From NCBI RefSeq assembly GCF_022539595.1, contig NC_072772.1, forward strand, positions 25,280,029-25,344,028: a DNA stretch of 64,000 nt, in the 5' to 3' direction. This DNA comes from Amphiprion ocellaris (lineage: Eukaryota; Chordata; Actinopteri; Pomacentridae). Both the position numbers and the translations under genes were made by a program. Position 1 is the first letter of the stretch. Each line of letters begins with the position of its first letter. This document shows positions 12,772 through 23,000 of this stretch, piece by piece. A model generated the notes under the pieces. The model was not told where the DNA came from. It made no database searches and saw only the letters and a program-made list of their open reading frames with translations.

Positions 12772-13549
12772 ATGGCATGTCCTTGTGTTAACGATCCAGT
12801 CGATGAAGGAGCAGCATTACTGCGTGGAGAATTAAATATTCGTCGGGAGATTGTTATCAGGCTGCACAGTGGCGTAGTGGTTAGCACGTTCGCCTTGCAG
12901 CGAGAAGATCCCTGGTTCGCGTCCCGGCTTTCCCGGGATCTTTCTGGAATGAAGTTTGCATGTTCTCCCTGTGCATGCGTGGGTTCTCTCCGGGTACTCC
13001 GGCTTCCTTCCACAGTCCAAAAATATGCTGAGGTTAATTGATTACTCTAAATTGCCCGTAGGTGTGAATGTGTGAGTGCTTGTTTGTATATATATATGTA
13101 GCCCTGCGACAGACTGGTGACCTGTCTAGGGTGTCCCCTGCCTTCACCTGAGTCAGCTGGGATAGGCTCCAGCACCCCACCGCGACCCTAGTGAGGATTA
13201 AGCGGTGTATAGATAATGGATAATGGATGAGATTGTTATCAGACCGCGCATAGATGTTCTTGCATTTCTGGATAATTATCTTTTTAAGCGGTACCATTTC
13301 ACCTCACAGTCCATAATCTACATACACAACCTAATCCGTCCTTACATTTGCAACATTACCAACCGCAGTCATGCTCTCACATCCCATAAGATATTGTGTG
13401 TTGCGCTGCGGTTCTCTGCAAATGGAAGTTTTTTGTATAATGTCAGAGATGCAGAGCATTTCAATAAGGCAAGTGTATGCAGGGCCGTCAGAAAAGCGTG
13501 CCTGGCCCTGAAACAGCTTTTACCCATCTGCTTTCTTTCTGTTGGCTGA
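12772..13549 (+). pseudogene. HARBI1-like transposase N-terminal fragment, split by a SINE
   Basis: The reading frame starts MACPCVNDPVDEGAALLRGE. It is interrupted after IVIR by a 368-bp SINE (12861-13228) and resumes in frame once the insert and one copy of the 14-bp duplication are removed, with PRIDVLAFLDNYLFKRYHF, NLIRPYICNITNRSHALTSH, KILCVALRFSANGSFLYNV and SVCRAVRKACLALKQLL. This matches the helix-rich N-terminal region of Harbinger nucleases (HARBI1). The frame stops at 13549 and no DDE catalytic motifs follow, so the protein would be inactive. Confidence 0.82.
12861..13228 (+). repeat. tRNA-like SINE, copy 2, with 14-bp target duplication
   Basis: It begins 'gctgcacagtggcgtagtgg' (A-box-like) and contains 'tggttcgcgtcccgg' (B-box-like), then a conserved body and a 'ggataatggat' tail. 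GAGATTGTTATCAG is present on both sides (12847-12860 and 13229-13242), showing insertion by retroposition into the Harbinger transposase frame. Confidence 0.92.
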
Positions 13550-13610
13550 GCAGAAGTCTGTGTTAGTTTAAATAGGCTTAATTATTTAACAGAACATGAT
13601 ATGGATGAGG

Positions 13611-13974
13611 GGGCTGCACAGTGGCGTAGTGGTTAGCACTTTCGCCTTGCAGCGAGAAGGTCCCTGGTTCGCGTCCCGGCTTTCCCGGGATCCTTCTGCA
13701 TGGAGTTTGCATGTTCTCCCTGTGCATGCGTGGGTTTTCTCCGGGTACTCCGGCTTCCTCCCACAGTCCAAAAATATGCTGAGGTTAATTGATTATTCTA
13801 AATTGCCCGTAGGTGTGAATGTGTGAGTGCTTGTTTGTCTTTGTATGTAGCCCTGCGACAGACTGGCGACCTGTCTAGGGTGTCCCCTGCCTTCGCCCGA
13901 GTCAGCTGGGATAGGCTCCAGCACCCCCCGCGACCCTAGTGAGGATTAAGCGGTGTATAGATAATGGATGGATG
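13611..13974 (+). repeat. tRNA-like SINE, copy 3, with 13-bp target duplication
   Basis: It is nearly identical to the copy 380 bp upstream. Target duplication GATATGGATGAGG is at 13598-13610 and 13975-13987. The tail is 'ataatggatggatg'. The high identity between the two copies suggests insertions of similar age. Confidence 0.92.
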
Positions 13975-14112
13975 GATATGGATGAGGACATTTAGGCTAT
14001 GTGTGGGATAAAACAACTGCACAGTCAAACAGCCACTTAATATTTAGGCTACTTTACAATGTAAAACCTGATCAAAATGAGGTACCTCCGTGAGATTATG
14101 CCGAGGTCTTAC

Positions 14113-14434
14113 CTGTTTGAACAATGTTTTTATATTTCATCTTAAGCTGCTGCCACATGCGCTTCTCCCCCGCGGGATTGCACCTAAATGACATAACTTC
14201 ATAGGCTACTATTCAAACAATTTTCCCCTGTAATATTGTGATCGCAAAGGACTACATTTAAACTTACGCATTGAACCAGGCAGCAATGTTCTCCCACGCA
14301 GTCTCCCTCTCTTTTGCAGCTGCAGCGGTGTTGCACTTCTTTCTAAAAACATGTTCAAACTCGCCATATGAGCACATTAAGATTTCCAGTTCAAGTGGGG
14401 TGAAAAACGCAGCCCTCCGCTTCCCCGTTGCCAT
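14113..14434 (-). pseudogene. Myb/SANT-like DNA-binding protein of the Harbinger element (two exons, partial)
   Basis: Exon 14434-14268 encodes MATGKRRAAFFTPLELEILM and continues CSYGEFEHVF...AAAAKERETAWENIAAWFN. It ends in a good donor (GTAAGT) and joins in phase to 14183-14113, encoding CNPAGEKRMWQQLKMKYKNI and VQT with a GTAAGA donor. The spaced tryptophans and the W(E/Q)-rich helices fit the Myb/SANT-like domain that Harbinger elements carry as a second protein. No later exon was found in this copy. Confidence 0.75.
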
Positions 14435-14650
14435 GGTGACTCGTGGAATCATGGCTCCATTAATACTGCCTTATTATAGTTGTGGTGCATGCGCTTAACT
14501 CCAGGTGAAACTACTCCGAGTTGACTAAACCAACTCAAATCAGCTGTTCTGGAACCGGAAACTCAGAGTTTCCTATCTCAGAGAAGATCAACTCAGAGTT
14601 CAGGGTTACACTCAGAGTTTGTTGAACCTGCTTTGTGAAACGGACCCCAG

Positions 14651-15601
14651 TACTCAGACTAGCAGGAGAATTCAGGTTAAAATCCCAGTCATAAGTCCAG
14701 AAGGTGTGTGTTGTGCTGCAGGTTTACAGAGCCTGGACAGTCAGTTTTTCAGTGTTATCAGAGATCCATCAAAGAGAAACATACTGCTGCTCTTACACAC
14801 ACAATGCATCAAGTTGAAAAGCAGATATATTGCTGTGTGTTCATGTCACATTCACCTCATTAGACAGCCTCACTATCACATTTAAGATGACTATTTCCAC
14901 ATTTTCATTATTTTTTACTGTTCCTGATTCATTTTGCTGAGGCCAGTGTGTGTACAACTAGAAAACAGTGATCACTCCACATTCAGTTCTAACAAAATTA
15001 AAATATTTACTTATGACTACATTCATCACAAGTACAGTGAAAAGGATGACTTGTTTTAATTATTTACACAGGATATTTACTTTTAGTGTTTTTTTTTTCA
15101 TCTAGACAGCTTGGCAAACCTCCAGAGCACACAGCTGCACCTTGTTTTTATCTGACATATACTGTACAAAGAGCCTGTTACAAAAAATGCACAGATTAAA
15201 AGGGGGTCTAAGTCCAACACCTGACTTGGAGGAACTTAACAAATCATCTGGGGCTCAAGTGGTTCCATTATTTTAAATTCAAGTTAATGTAATTAGGCTT
15301 TCCTGTATACCTTCAATCATTTTAGATAACTGCATGTGTGTGTTTTTCTTAAACAGTTTGAGAGGTCCAGCATGGATCAGTTTCATCCACTATAGCAAAC
15401 AGTATTGGTACAGAGACAGTCACAATGTTATGCTTATGTTACTGCTATAAGATACATATGAAATATTCAAATATCTAATAATCATCCAAGCTCATACAGG
15501 GGGTCCAGGTGAGCTTAGCTCCTGTTAGCAGAACATGAACTCCCTAGAAATCTGATTTAGGATTTTTTTTTCTTTTTTTTTTAGGGGGTGGGGTGTGTGT
15601 G

Positions 15602-15681
<80 letters not shown>

Positions 15682-16760
15682 TATGTGTGTGTGAGAGAGA
15701 GGCGGGGGTATGTTCTTTTGCATTTCAAAGTTTTTGTCTTTTGTATCTGCATCACTGTGGCTCATGCATAAGGTTATTAATGATGTATGAGTCATGCAGG
15801 GCATTTCATTAACTTTTATAAAGACACCAACATGCGTGGTGTTCTTGCCATTACCATCAAAGCATGTTGGTGCAATAGTAGAAAGTATAATGTGTTGTTA
15901 TTGAACACATTTTCTAGATACACAGCAGGCAGAAGCTGCTTTGAAACAATTTCCCCTCTGTATTTCAAATTCTGAGTCTGATTTGCATTGGTGTTCTTAT
16001 TCTTATTGTCCATATAATGATAAATACAAGCAAAGTCAAGTGGTTTATACTTAATTCAGTGAAGCATACAAACCATTCACTCACCACACACATCAGTGTT
16101 TTTCTGAACAATCGCTTTTATTGAAGACGTTTGTGAAGTAGGTTAATCAGTACTTTATGTACAATGATTCAAAAATAGGTTGATTATTATCATTGTCATC
16201 ATACCAGCTTGCATGGAGACATATTATCATAGAACAATAAATACTGTATTTTCAAATGACAGCAATGGTATAAAATTAGACACTATCTCCAAACAGGCAA
16301 TGGCAAAAAGAACAGCAGCCTGCCCCAGTGTGCACTTTCCTATAGCTTTACAAAGTTTAATGTGCTGTAATGTCACATTGCAATGTCACTATAAGTGTTC
16401 AAACTGAATTTGTGAGGCTAAAGTGATGAGATCAACCAATAAGAAATCAAAACTCCTTTGTATTTATTTCTGCAAATTATATATGAACATGTGGAATCAG
16501 TGTCATCTTTCTTAAAGTTAATTCAAACTTCAATAATTTCCATCGAAAGTGGATGTTGTGTTGGGATTTACTGACAACATGATATATAACATAAGTGTGT
16601 CTGCTACCATTACTATATGCAGAAATGCTTCCAGTTTCATGTCTGTGTATAAGTACAAAGAGGTTTAGATCAGCTTGGGTTTGCATATGACTGGAAGCAG
16701 AGGGAAACAGCTAGCCTAGCTCTGTTCCAAGTGTTAGGATAACAGCAACTATATCTGAGA
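14651..16760. other. intergenic, no gene recognised; long GT repeat
   Basis: AT-rich sequence without supported coding regions. It holds a poly-T tract at 15563-15582 and a long (GT)n array. Short open frames across the GT array are artefacts of the repeat. Confidence 0.5.
15592..15695. repeat. (GT)n microsatellite
   Basis: About 100 bp of GT with minor interruptions (gcct near the start, gcgcgta near the end), followed by (GA)n and preceded by poly-T. Confidence 0.95.
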
Positions 16761-18010
16761 TACACTATATTGCCAAAAGTATTCGCTCACCCATCCAAAT
16801 AATCAAAATCAGGTGTGCCAATCACTTCCATGGCCACAGGTGTATAAAATTAAGCCCCCAGGCATGCAGACTGCTTTTATAAACATTTGTGAAAGAATGG
16901 GTTGCTCTCAGGAGCTCAGTGAATTCCAGCGTGGAACTGTGATAGGATGCCACCTGTGCAACAAATCCAGTCGTGACATTTCCTCGCTCCTAAATATTCC
17001 ACAGTCAACTGTCAGCTGTATTATAAGAAAGTGGAAGTGTGTGGGAACGACAGCAACTCAGCCACGAAGTGGTAGGCCATGTAAACTGACGGAGCGGGGT
17101 CAGCGGATGCTGAGGAGCATAGTGTGAAGAGGTCGCCAACTTTCTGCAGAGTCAATTGCTACAGACCTTCAAACTTCATGTGGCCTTCAGATTAGCTCAA
17201 GAACAGTGCACAGAGAGCTTCATGGAATGGGTTTCCATAGCCAAGGAGCTGCATCCAAGCCATACATCACCAAATGCAATGCAAAGCGTCGGATGCAGTG
17301 GTGTAAAGCACACTGCCACTGGACTCTAGAGCAGTGGAGACGCGTTCTCTGGAGTGATGAATCACGCTTCTCCATCTGGCAATCTGATGGACGAGTCTGG
17401 GTTTGGCGGTTGCCAGGAGAACGATACTTGTCGGACTGCATTGTGCCAAGTGTAAAGTTTGGTGGAGGGGGGATTATGGTGTGGGGTTGTTTTTCAGGAG
17501 CTGGGCTTGGCCCCTTAGTTCCAGTGAAAGGAACTCTGAATGCTTCAGCATACCAAGACATTTTGGACAATTCCATGCTCCCAACTTTGTGGGAACAGTT
17601 TGGAGCTGGCCCCTTCCTCTTCCAACATGACTGTGCACCAGTGCATAAAGCAAGGTCCATAAAGACATGGATGACAGAGTCTGGTGTGGATGAACTTGAC
17701 TGGCCTGCACAGAGTCCTGACCTCAATCCGATAGAACACCTTTGGGATGAATTAGAGAGGAGACTGAGAGCCAGGCCTTCTGGTCCAACATCAGTGTGTG
17801 ACCTCACAAATGCACTTCTGGAAGAATGGTCCAAAATTCCCATAAACACACTCCTAAACCTTGTGGACAGCCTTCCCAGAAGCGTTGAAGCTGTTATAGC
17901 TGCAAAGGGTGGACCGACGTCATATCGAACCCTATGGATTAGGAATGGGATGTCACTTACGTTCATATGCGAGTCAAGGCAGGTGAGCAAATACTTTTGG
18001 CGATGTAGTA
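16761..18010 (+). mobile_element. Tc1-like transposon with TA target site
   Basis: The left end reads TA then CACTATATTGCCAAAAGTAT; the right end mirrors it (AATACTTTTGGCGATGTAG then TA). Length is about 1.25 kb, normal for fish Tc1 elements. It holds one transposase gene in the plus orientation. It lies between the phf12 promoter and the 3' end of sez6, in no known exon. Confidence 0.95.
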
Positions 18011-18129
18011 TATTAGGCTCCATTTTTATACAGCGGGATGAAGTTGTGATGTGTTGTCCATCTTTGCAAATATTTAAATCCACCAGTCATACAGTTGGTA
18101 GGCAATTAAACCAGTGGGGTAATATCTAA
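16897..18129 (+). pseudogene. Tc1-like transposase with one internal stop and a lost stop codon
   Basis: Starting at MGCSQELSEFQRGTVIGCHL, the frame runs through paired helix-turn-helix segments (IPQSTVSCIIRKWK) to a TGA at 17125-17127. It continues in the same frame with RGRQLSAESIATDLQTSCGL. The catalytic triad is visible as DD34E: the D of WSDESRF, the D of FQHDCAPVH and, 35 residues later, the E of SPDLNPIEHLW. Relatives end at GGPTSY; here the expected stop reads CGA and the frame runs on through the terminal repeat to 18129. The TGA probably came from CGA by CpG decay, so it is one base change from an uninterrupted frame but is not functional as it stands. Confidence 0.9.
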
Positions 18130-18328
18130 AAGTACAATTCCAATGATGATCCAACAAAGCATTATAACAAATGACTCCTATTCAAAAACATCACAGTCTT
18201 GTCTTTGTAAACCCAAAGGAAATTGTTACTGCTCAAAGTTTGCTCCTTATAGCTCGGGAGGAAAAAATGTGATTCTCATTTCAGAATCATTTTATTTTCG
18301 ATAAATAAAATTTGTCTAATATGTTTCT

Positions 18329-18489
18329 GGGCTGCACAGTGGCTTGGTGGCTGCGACAGACTGGTGACATGTCCAGGGTGTCCCCTGCCTTCACCCCAAT
18401 TCAGTTGGGATAGAAACTCCAGCCCTCCGCGACCCTCATAAGGATTGAGCAGTGTATAGATAATGGATGGATGGATGCATGGATGGATA
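18329..18489 (+). repeat. tRNA-like SINE, copy 4, internally deleted
   Basis: The first 20 or so bases (gggctgcacagtggcttggt) are joined directly to 'ctgcgacagactggtgacat' and the tail with GGATGGATGGATG. The B-box and middle part are missing. Confidence 0.8.
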
Positions 18490-19963
18490 TATTTCTTTTT
18501 TCCCCCCTACAACTCACAAATTCACTAGGAGAAATAGGTGAGGCAAGAGGAGGACAATTAGCAACAGGACTCATGCTATATATTATATAACATATGATGT
18601 GCACCACATAAATCTCATATAGAGCTCACATGTAGCTCATATGAGAAATAAATGAAGGTAAGGTAAGTATGACTCCGGTTGCTAATTATTGTCCTACTGT
18701 CTCACTGATTTCTCCTTCTGAATTTGTGAGTTTTCAGACAAAACAGAAACAAACAAACACATTTTATTTATTTATTTAAAACAAAATTGGGCTGTAATGA
18801 GAATCACACCTTTGTCTCTGACGAGCAAGCTTTGAGCAGTAAAATTTTCCTCTGGAAAGCATAAGCAGGGATTTGTGTCTAGACACGTAGTTCTCCTGTG
18901 TTTGATGTTCAGGAGTTACACTAACAAATCCTTCACAGGATGCTGTTATGAAACATTCCTGACAGTTTAATTTTTATACTTTAAAAACAACATCTGCCCT
19001 GTTAGCACAATGTAGCTAATGTTAGCTCTGTATGGACCTGGTAGGAGTAAAATAGTAAGGTCTAGTAAGGTAGTGTTGCTTTGGTGTGAAGTAGCACAGC
19101 ATGTTTCCACAGTGTTAGAGACTTTGCTAGGTCCAGCTTTTTTCAGCATGTCACAACAGAACAATCTTCAATGTCCATACTTGGCAAATGGATGAAGCAT
19201 TATGTGTCAAAAAAACATTACATACATAAAACTGCAAAATTTTGCTTTCATGATTTTGTGTTTGAGTGTGTACTAACAGGTACAGCATGTTCGATTGAGC
19301 TTCAAAGCTATTGGTTGGTGTATTTGGGCTCATGACAAGCTAGCTGTTTCCTCTTGCCTCCAGTCTCTATGCTAAGCTAGGTTAACAACACTCTGACTTC
19401 ACCTCTATACTGAATATAGAGACAAGAGAATGGTCAATCTGAATATATTTTGTTAAGTTTTTTCTTCAAGGGCCTTTTACATTAAGGCACATTATGATTT
19501 TTTTTTCTCATAAGGTTCATCAGTTCAAAGAGCAGTTTTGGGCATACTTTGATAAAAGTTAATACTGTTGTGTCTGTGACATTTATTTCTAAGATCTTAT
19601 ACATCCCAAAAGCATTAATCTTTTGATGGTGGCAGAAGACATAGTGTATAATGTACATAACACAACCTAACATATGTGGTTATATGCTCATAATGGCACT
19701 AGCTTTGCATTGATTCCTTCTGCTTTCTCAGATGGTGTCTGAAAGTTCCCAGCATGCGAGCACAGGATTAAAAACTGTACAAGTTAATGCTACTGGACCT
19801 TTACTGTTGAAGAGCTATAAAAATAATCCGGTTGGCCCAGGTGTTCCTGGGGTGCTGATTTGTCCTCTGTTGGGTAAATAAAGGGAGGCTCATATTCAGT
19901 GTACAGACAACATTGTGAGGGTGTCGAGGGAGTCACCAAAGGAGTGACACACACACGCACGCA

Positions 19964-19995
<32 letters not shown>

Positions 19996-20026
19996 CGAAT
20001 GCATGCGCACACATATAAGGGCGACT
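18490..20026 (-). other. sez6 3' UTR / downstream intergenic region
   Basis: No coding sequence was seen. Minus-strand AATAAA hexamers occur (for example within 19580-19590) and could serve sez6 polyadenylation, but none can be chosen from sequence alone. A (CA/GCAC)n array sits at 19945-19996, just after the sez6 stop codon, so it is probably in the 3' UTR. Confidence 0.4.
19945..19996. repeat. (CA)n-(GCAC)n-(CA)n microsatellite
   Basis: Acacac followed by about eight gcac units and then cacaca. It starts about 30 bp past the sez6 stop codon, so it is likely transcribed as part of the 3' UTR. Confidence 0.95.
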
Positions 20027-20056
20027 TCAGATTGAAACCTCGTATTCTCTTGTTTC
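20027..20056 (-). CDS. sez6: sez6 last coding exon (ETREYEVSI and stop)
   Basis: Nine residues ETREYEVSI and a TGA stop follow a TCTTCACAG acceptor. This exact C-terminus is characteristic of the SEZ6 family. Confidence 0.92.
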   Translation of the reverse strand, partial: ETREYEVSI

Positions 20057-23000
20057 CTGTGAAGAGAATGAATATGTTCGGTTACAGAAGCAGTTGCCAA
20101 ATATTTTCTCAACCCCAAATCCACTACCCAATTCAGTACATTTAGTGATTTCAATTATAGTGAAACTGAACTCTTTTTGTAAGGTAGATTCTACACTGGC
20201 ACAAAATAGCAGAATAGAATGAATTCCAATGTCATAAGTCATAGAAACATGAAATCCTAATGTACAAGAAATGATACAGTGGTGACAAAACAAGTGTTAT
20301 TCTACATTTTTGCTGTGGTGGTCGTATTCCTGTCACTTTACTTGACTAAAAATAATAATACCACTACATTAAAACATGCTGTTGCAAGTAAAGTCAATGA
20401 AAATGTTATGTAAGCGAAGTAAATTATTAAGATTGAATTGTACAGGTTATAAGGTTATTATCATTCATGCAATAATGTGTAGGTGGTCGATTTTTTTTTT
20501 AACGATTTTGTGCTGTTCCTGATTATGTCTTTTCTGAATTGTTCCACTGATTCTTTTCTTGAAAAAGGGTGCAGAAAAACTGTATATAGGCTCACTTTTT
20601 TGAAAAGCCTTAAAAATAGCTGGACACTGATTTTTAACAAATGCTATTTAAACAGGAGAAAATGGTGCACTATTTTCAGCCATGGATTAGTCAAATCCAA
20701 TTTGGCGATCTAGACGATATTTGAGGCAGCAGGGCCGCGTGAGTGGGACTGACTGAAAATAAAATACAATGTTTGTGTTCATGATAGTCAAGGCATACGT
20801 GTGGTTCACTTATGTATTTTAAATAGTTTTTACACCTTGATGGCATTGCTAAACACATAGTACTGTCAGTAGGATACACTGAGTGGTGGTTTGCAGGAGA
20901 CAAATATAGTGTCATCAGATGTCTTTTTTTTAGTCCACAACACTTAATGGTATTTGCAAAGTATTAACTGTGTAGCATCCAGGCATTTATGACAGTATTA
21001 ACTCACCTCATTGTTCTTCAGGATTGCCAGCATGGAGGATAAAGAAAAAGCATAACTCAGGACAAAGAAAGAATGTCATAAGTTGTTATATTGTTGCACC
21101 TTATCAAACAGCCATATCTTGGTAGGTATTTCCTGTTTCTTAATCACAGACACAAAGGTGTTGCTTCTGCTCAATGGTTGTTATAAGGAATCATCACCTT
21201 ATGGAAGTTATGATCTACATTTCCAAAGATCCAAATGTTTTTCAACTTGACTTGAAAAGGTTTGATAGGGAATGTTCAGTGTGAAAACTTAGTGCCCACA
21301 GCATCTAGCTGCTTCCAAAAGTATTAAATACTGAGAGAAAAACTGATATTTTAAAGACCAGATTTACTGTCACAAAAGTCTTTCTAGAGGATTTTATTCA
21401 TTTAATGAGTCATTGCCTCTTTTTGTTTCTCTGGCATTTGGACCACATACAGTAATGGTCTGACACCACATCTTGAAAAATTGGGAGAATTTCCACTGGA
21501 CAGAAGAGCTGTTTGTACTTTAGTGGTGAAAATACATGTATCAAATAACATATTTGCATGTAATCAGTGTCAGAAAACTATGTGATTACATGAGAACATG
21601 TTATTTGATACATTTATTTTCACCAAATAAGACATTTTCATGTAATCACACAGTTTTCCGGCCCCAGTTTTCATGAAAGTATGTTACAAAACCATCTGAT
21701 GCACTTGAGGTCTGTTGCTCCCTGGCTATCACCTACTCTGTCCAGGTGCCTCTGTAAGCTCCAGGCCCAACTGGTTTGTGCAAAATCAATAGCTTTGCAA
21801 AGTGGAAAGTGTCATCTTGATTACCTCTGGTACCAGAAGTAAGTGGCCCATTCATGTTTCCCATTTACAATATCAGGTAACTAACAGTGGGGGGGCTTTC
21901 GGATCAGCATGAACCAAGTTCAGTCATCAGAAGTGATAAACAACTGTTACAGAATATCTGCTTCTGTGGTAGGAAGTCAAAGGTATAAGCTTGTGTACAC
22001 TAATTCCTAGGACAAGAAGTTAACTCCCAAAGCACTGCATGTTGACTCACCGTTGTCTCATGAATAGAGCTATCAAATGTAGATTCTCCAGTGATGTTTT
22101 CATATGGTACACTGGAGGACAGGGAGAGTTGCTGTGGCTTCCTCTGAGCCCTGAGCACAGACACAGAAAGCACACATTCTTGAAAAAGATTTGCAGAAAA
22201 CACTTGTAGAGTACCATGTAGGATGGTTTAAAGTCATTTTCATTGTGAAATAATGACACCAGCATTTATGTAGTGAAAGGATTTGTGGATCCCACATTCA
22301 TTACTCTTTGTACTCCATGTTGCATGTTCTAGTTGGGCCTTACTTTGACCTTCTGTTTGTCACCATTGTGTGCTGAAATCATTGATCCTAATCCAGTGAC
22401 AGCTATCTCTGCAGTCAGTCCTGTAAGCTAAATGTAGTTATATTTGCCTCCCATTAAGTTCATCCCATTCACATGGAAGCTGTCCAAATCCCCTCTTTTG
22501 TCCAAGACATCAGACAATAATGTTGTTATTAAAAGATCACATACGCAGTGCAAAAGTCTCAAGAGGCATTCTGCAAAACATGGTTTCTATTTATTGAATA
22601 CTTTTAAAGCCTGCTGTTTTCTCTGGAGAGGCTGTGCTATTATACTGCTAAATCTGAGTTATTTTTTCAACAAGGGATATCTGCACCTTCTGTAACTCTC
22701 AAATGCATGTGCCAATTTGTGAATACTATTATTTTGACAATCCAAAATTTCTATGAAGCAGTCGAAGCTGTATAATAAAACTGCATTGCTTTTGACCTTT
22801 GTCAGAGTGTAGTAACAACAATAACAAACATACAAACAGTAGTTTTACAATAATTTGTAGCTGTCATAAAAATGTGTTGTTTTTTTTTTTTCAAAAAGCA
22901 TGAATATTTCTCAGTGCAGGTTAATATGTTAGATGATTTTTTTTCATTCATGTATTAAGTGATTTATTGTTTTGTTACTTCAGAAAATAAAGACAACTGA

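Larger units (their letters stand above)
12437..14647 (+). mobile_element. Harbinger-type DNA transposon, copy 1, interrupted by two SINEs
   Basis: The termini form an inverted repeat: GGGTCCATTTCACAAAGCAG on the left, and the right end reads CTGCTTTGTGAAACGGACCC... in mirrored form. CAG trinucleotides at 12434-12436 and 14648-14650 look like a 3-bp target duplication, as expected for PIF/Harbinger elements. Two genes are recognisable: a HARBI1-like nuclease N-terminus on the plus strand and a Myb/SANT-like protein on the minus strand. That two-gene layout is typical of the family. The catalytic DDE part of the nuclease is missing, so this copy is non-autonomous. Two SINE copies lie inside. 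A second, inverted copy is at 24450-25831. Confidence 0.88.

Noticed and set aside
12861..13974. tRNA genes at the A/B-box-like motifs
   Set aside because: The motifs belong to dispersed SINE copies with tails and target duplications; no tRNA cloverleaf is formed.
15525..15812. Poly-His-Thr and poly-Cys-Val frames
   Set aside because: They only read through the GT microsatellite on both strands.
19945..20014. Possible CRISPR-like regularity in gcac/acac units
   Set aside because: A simple microsatellite in a vertebrate genome without spacers.
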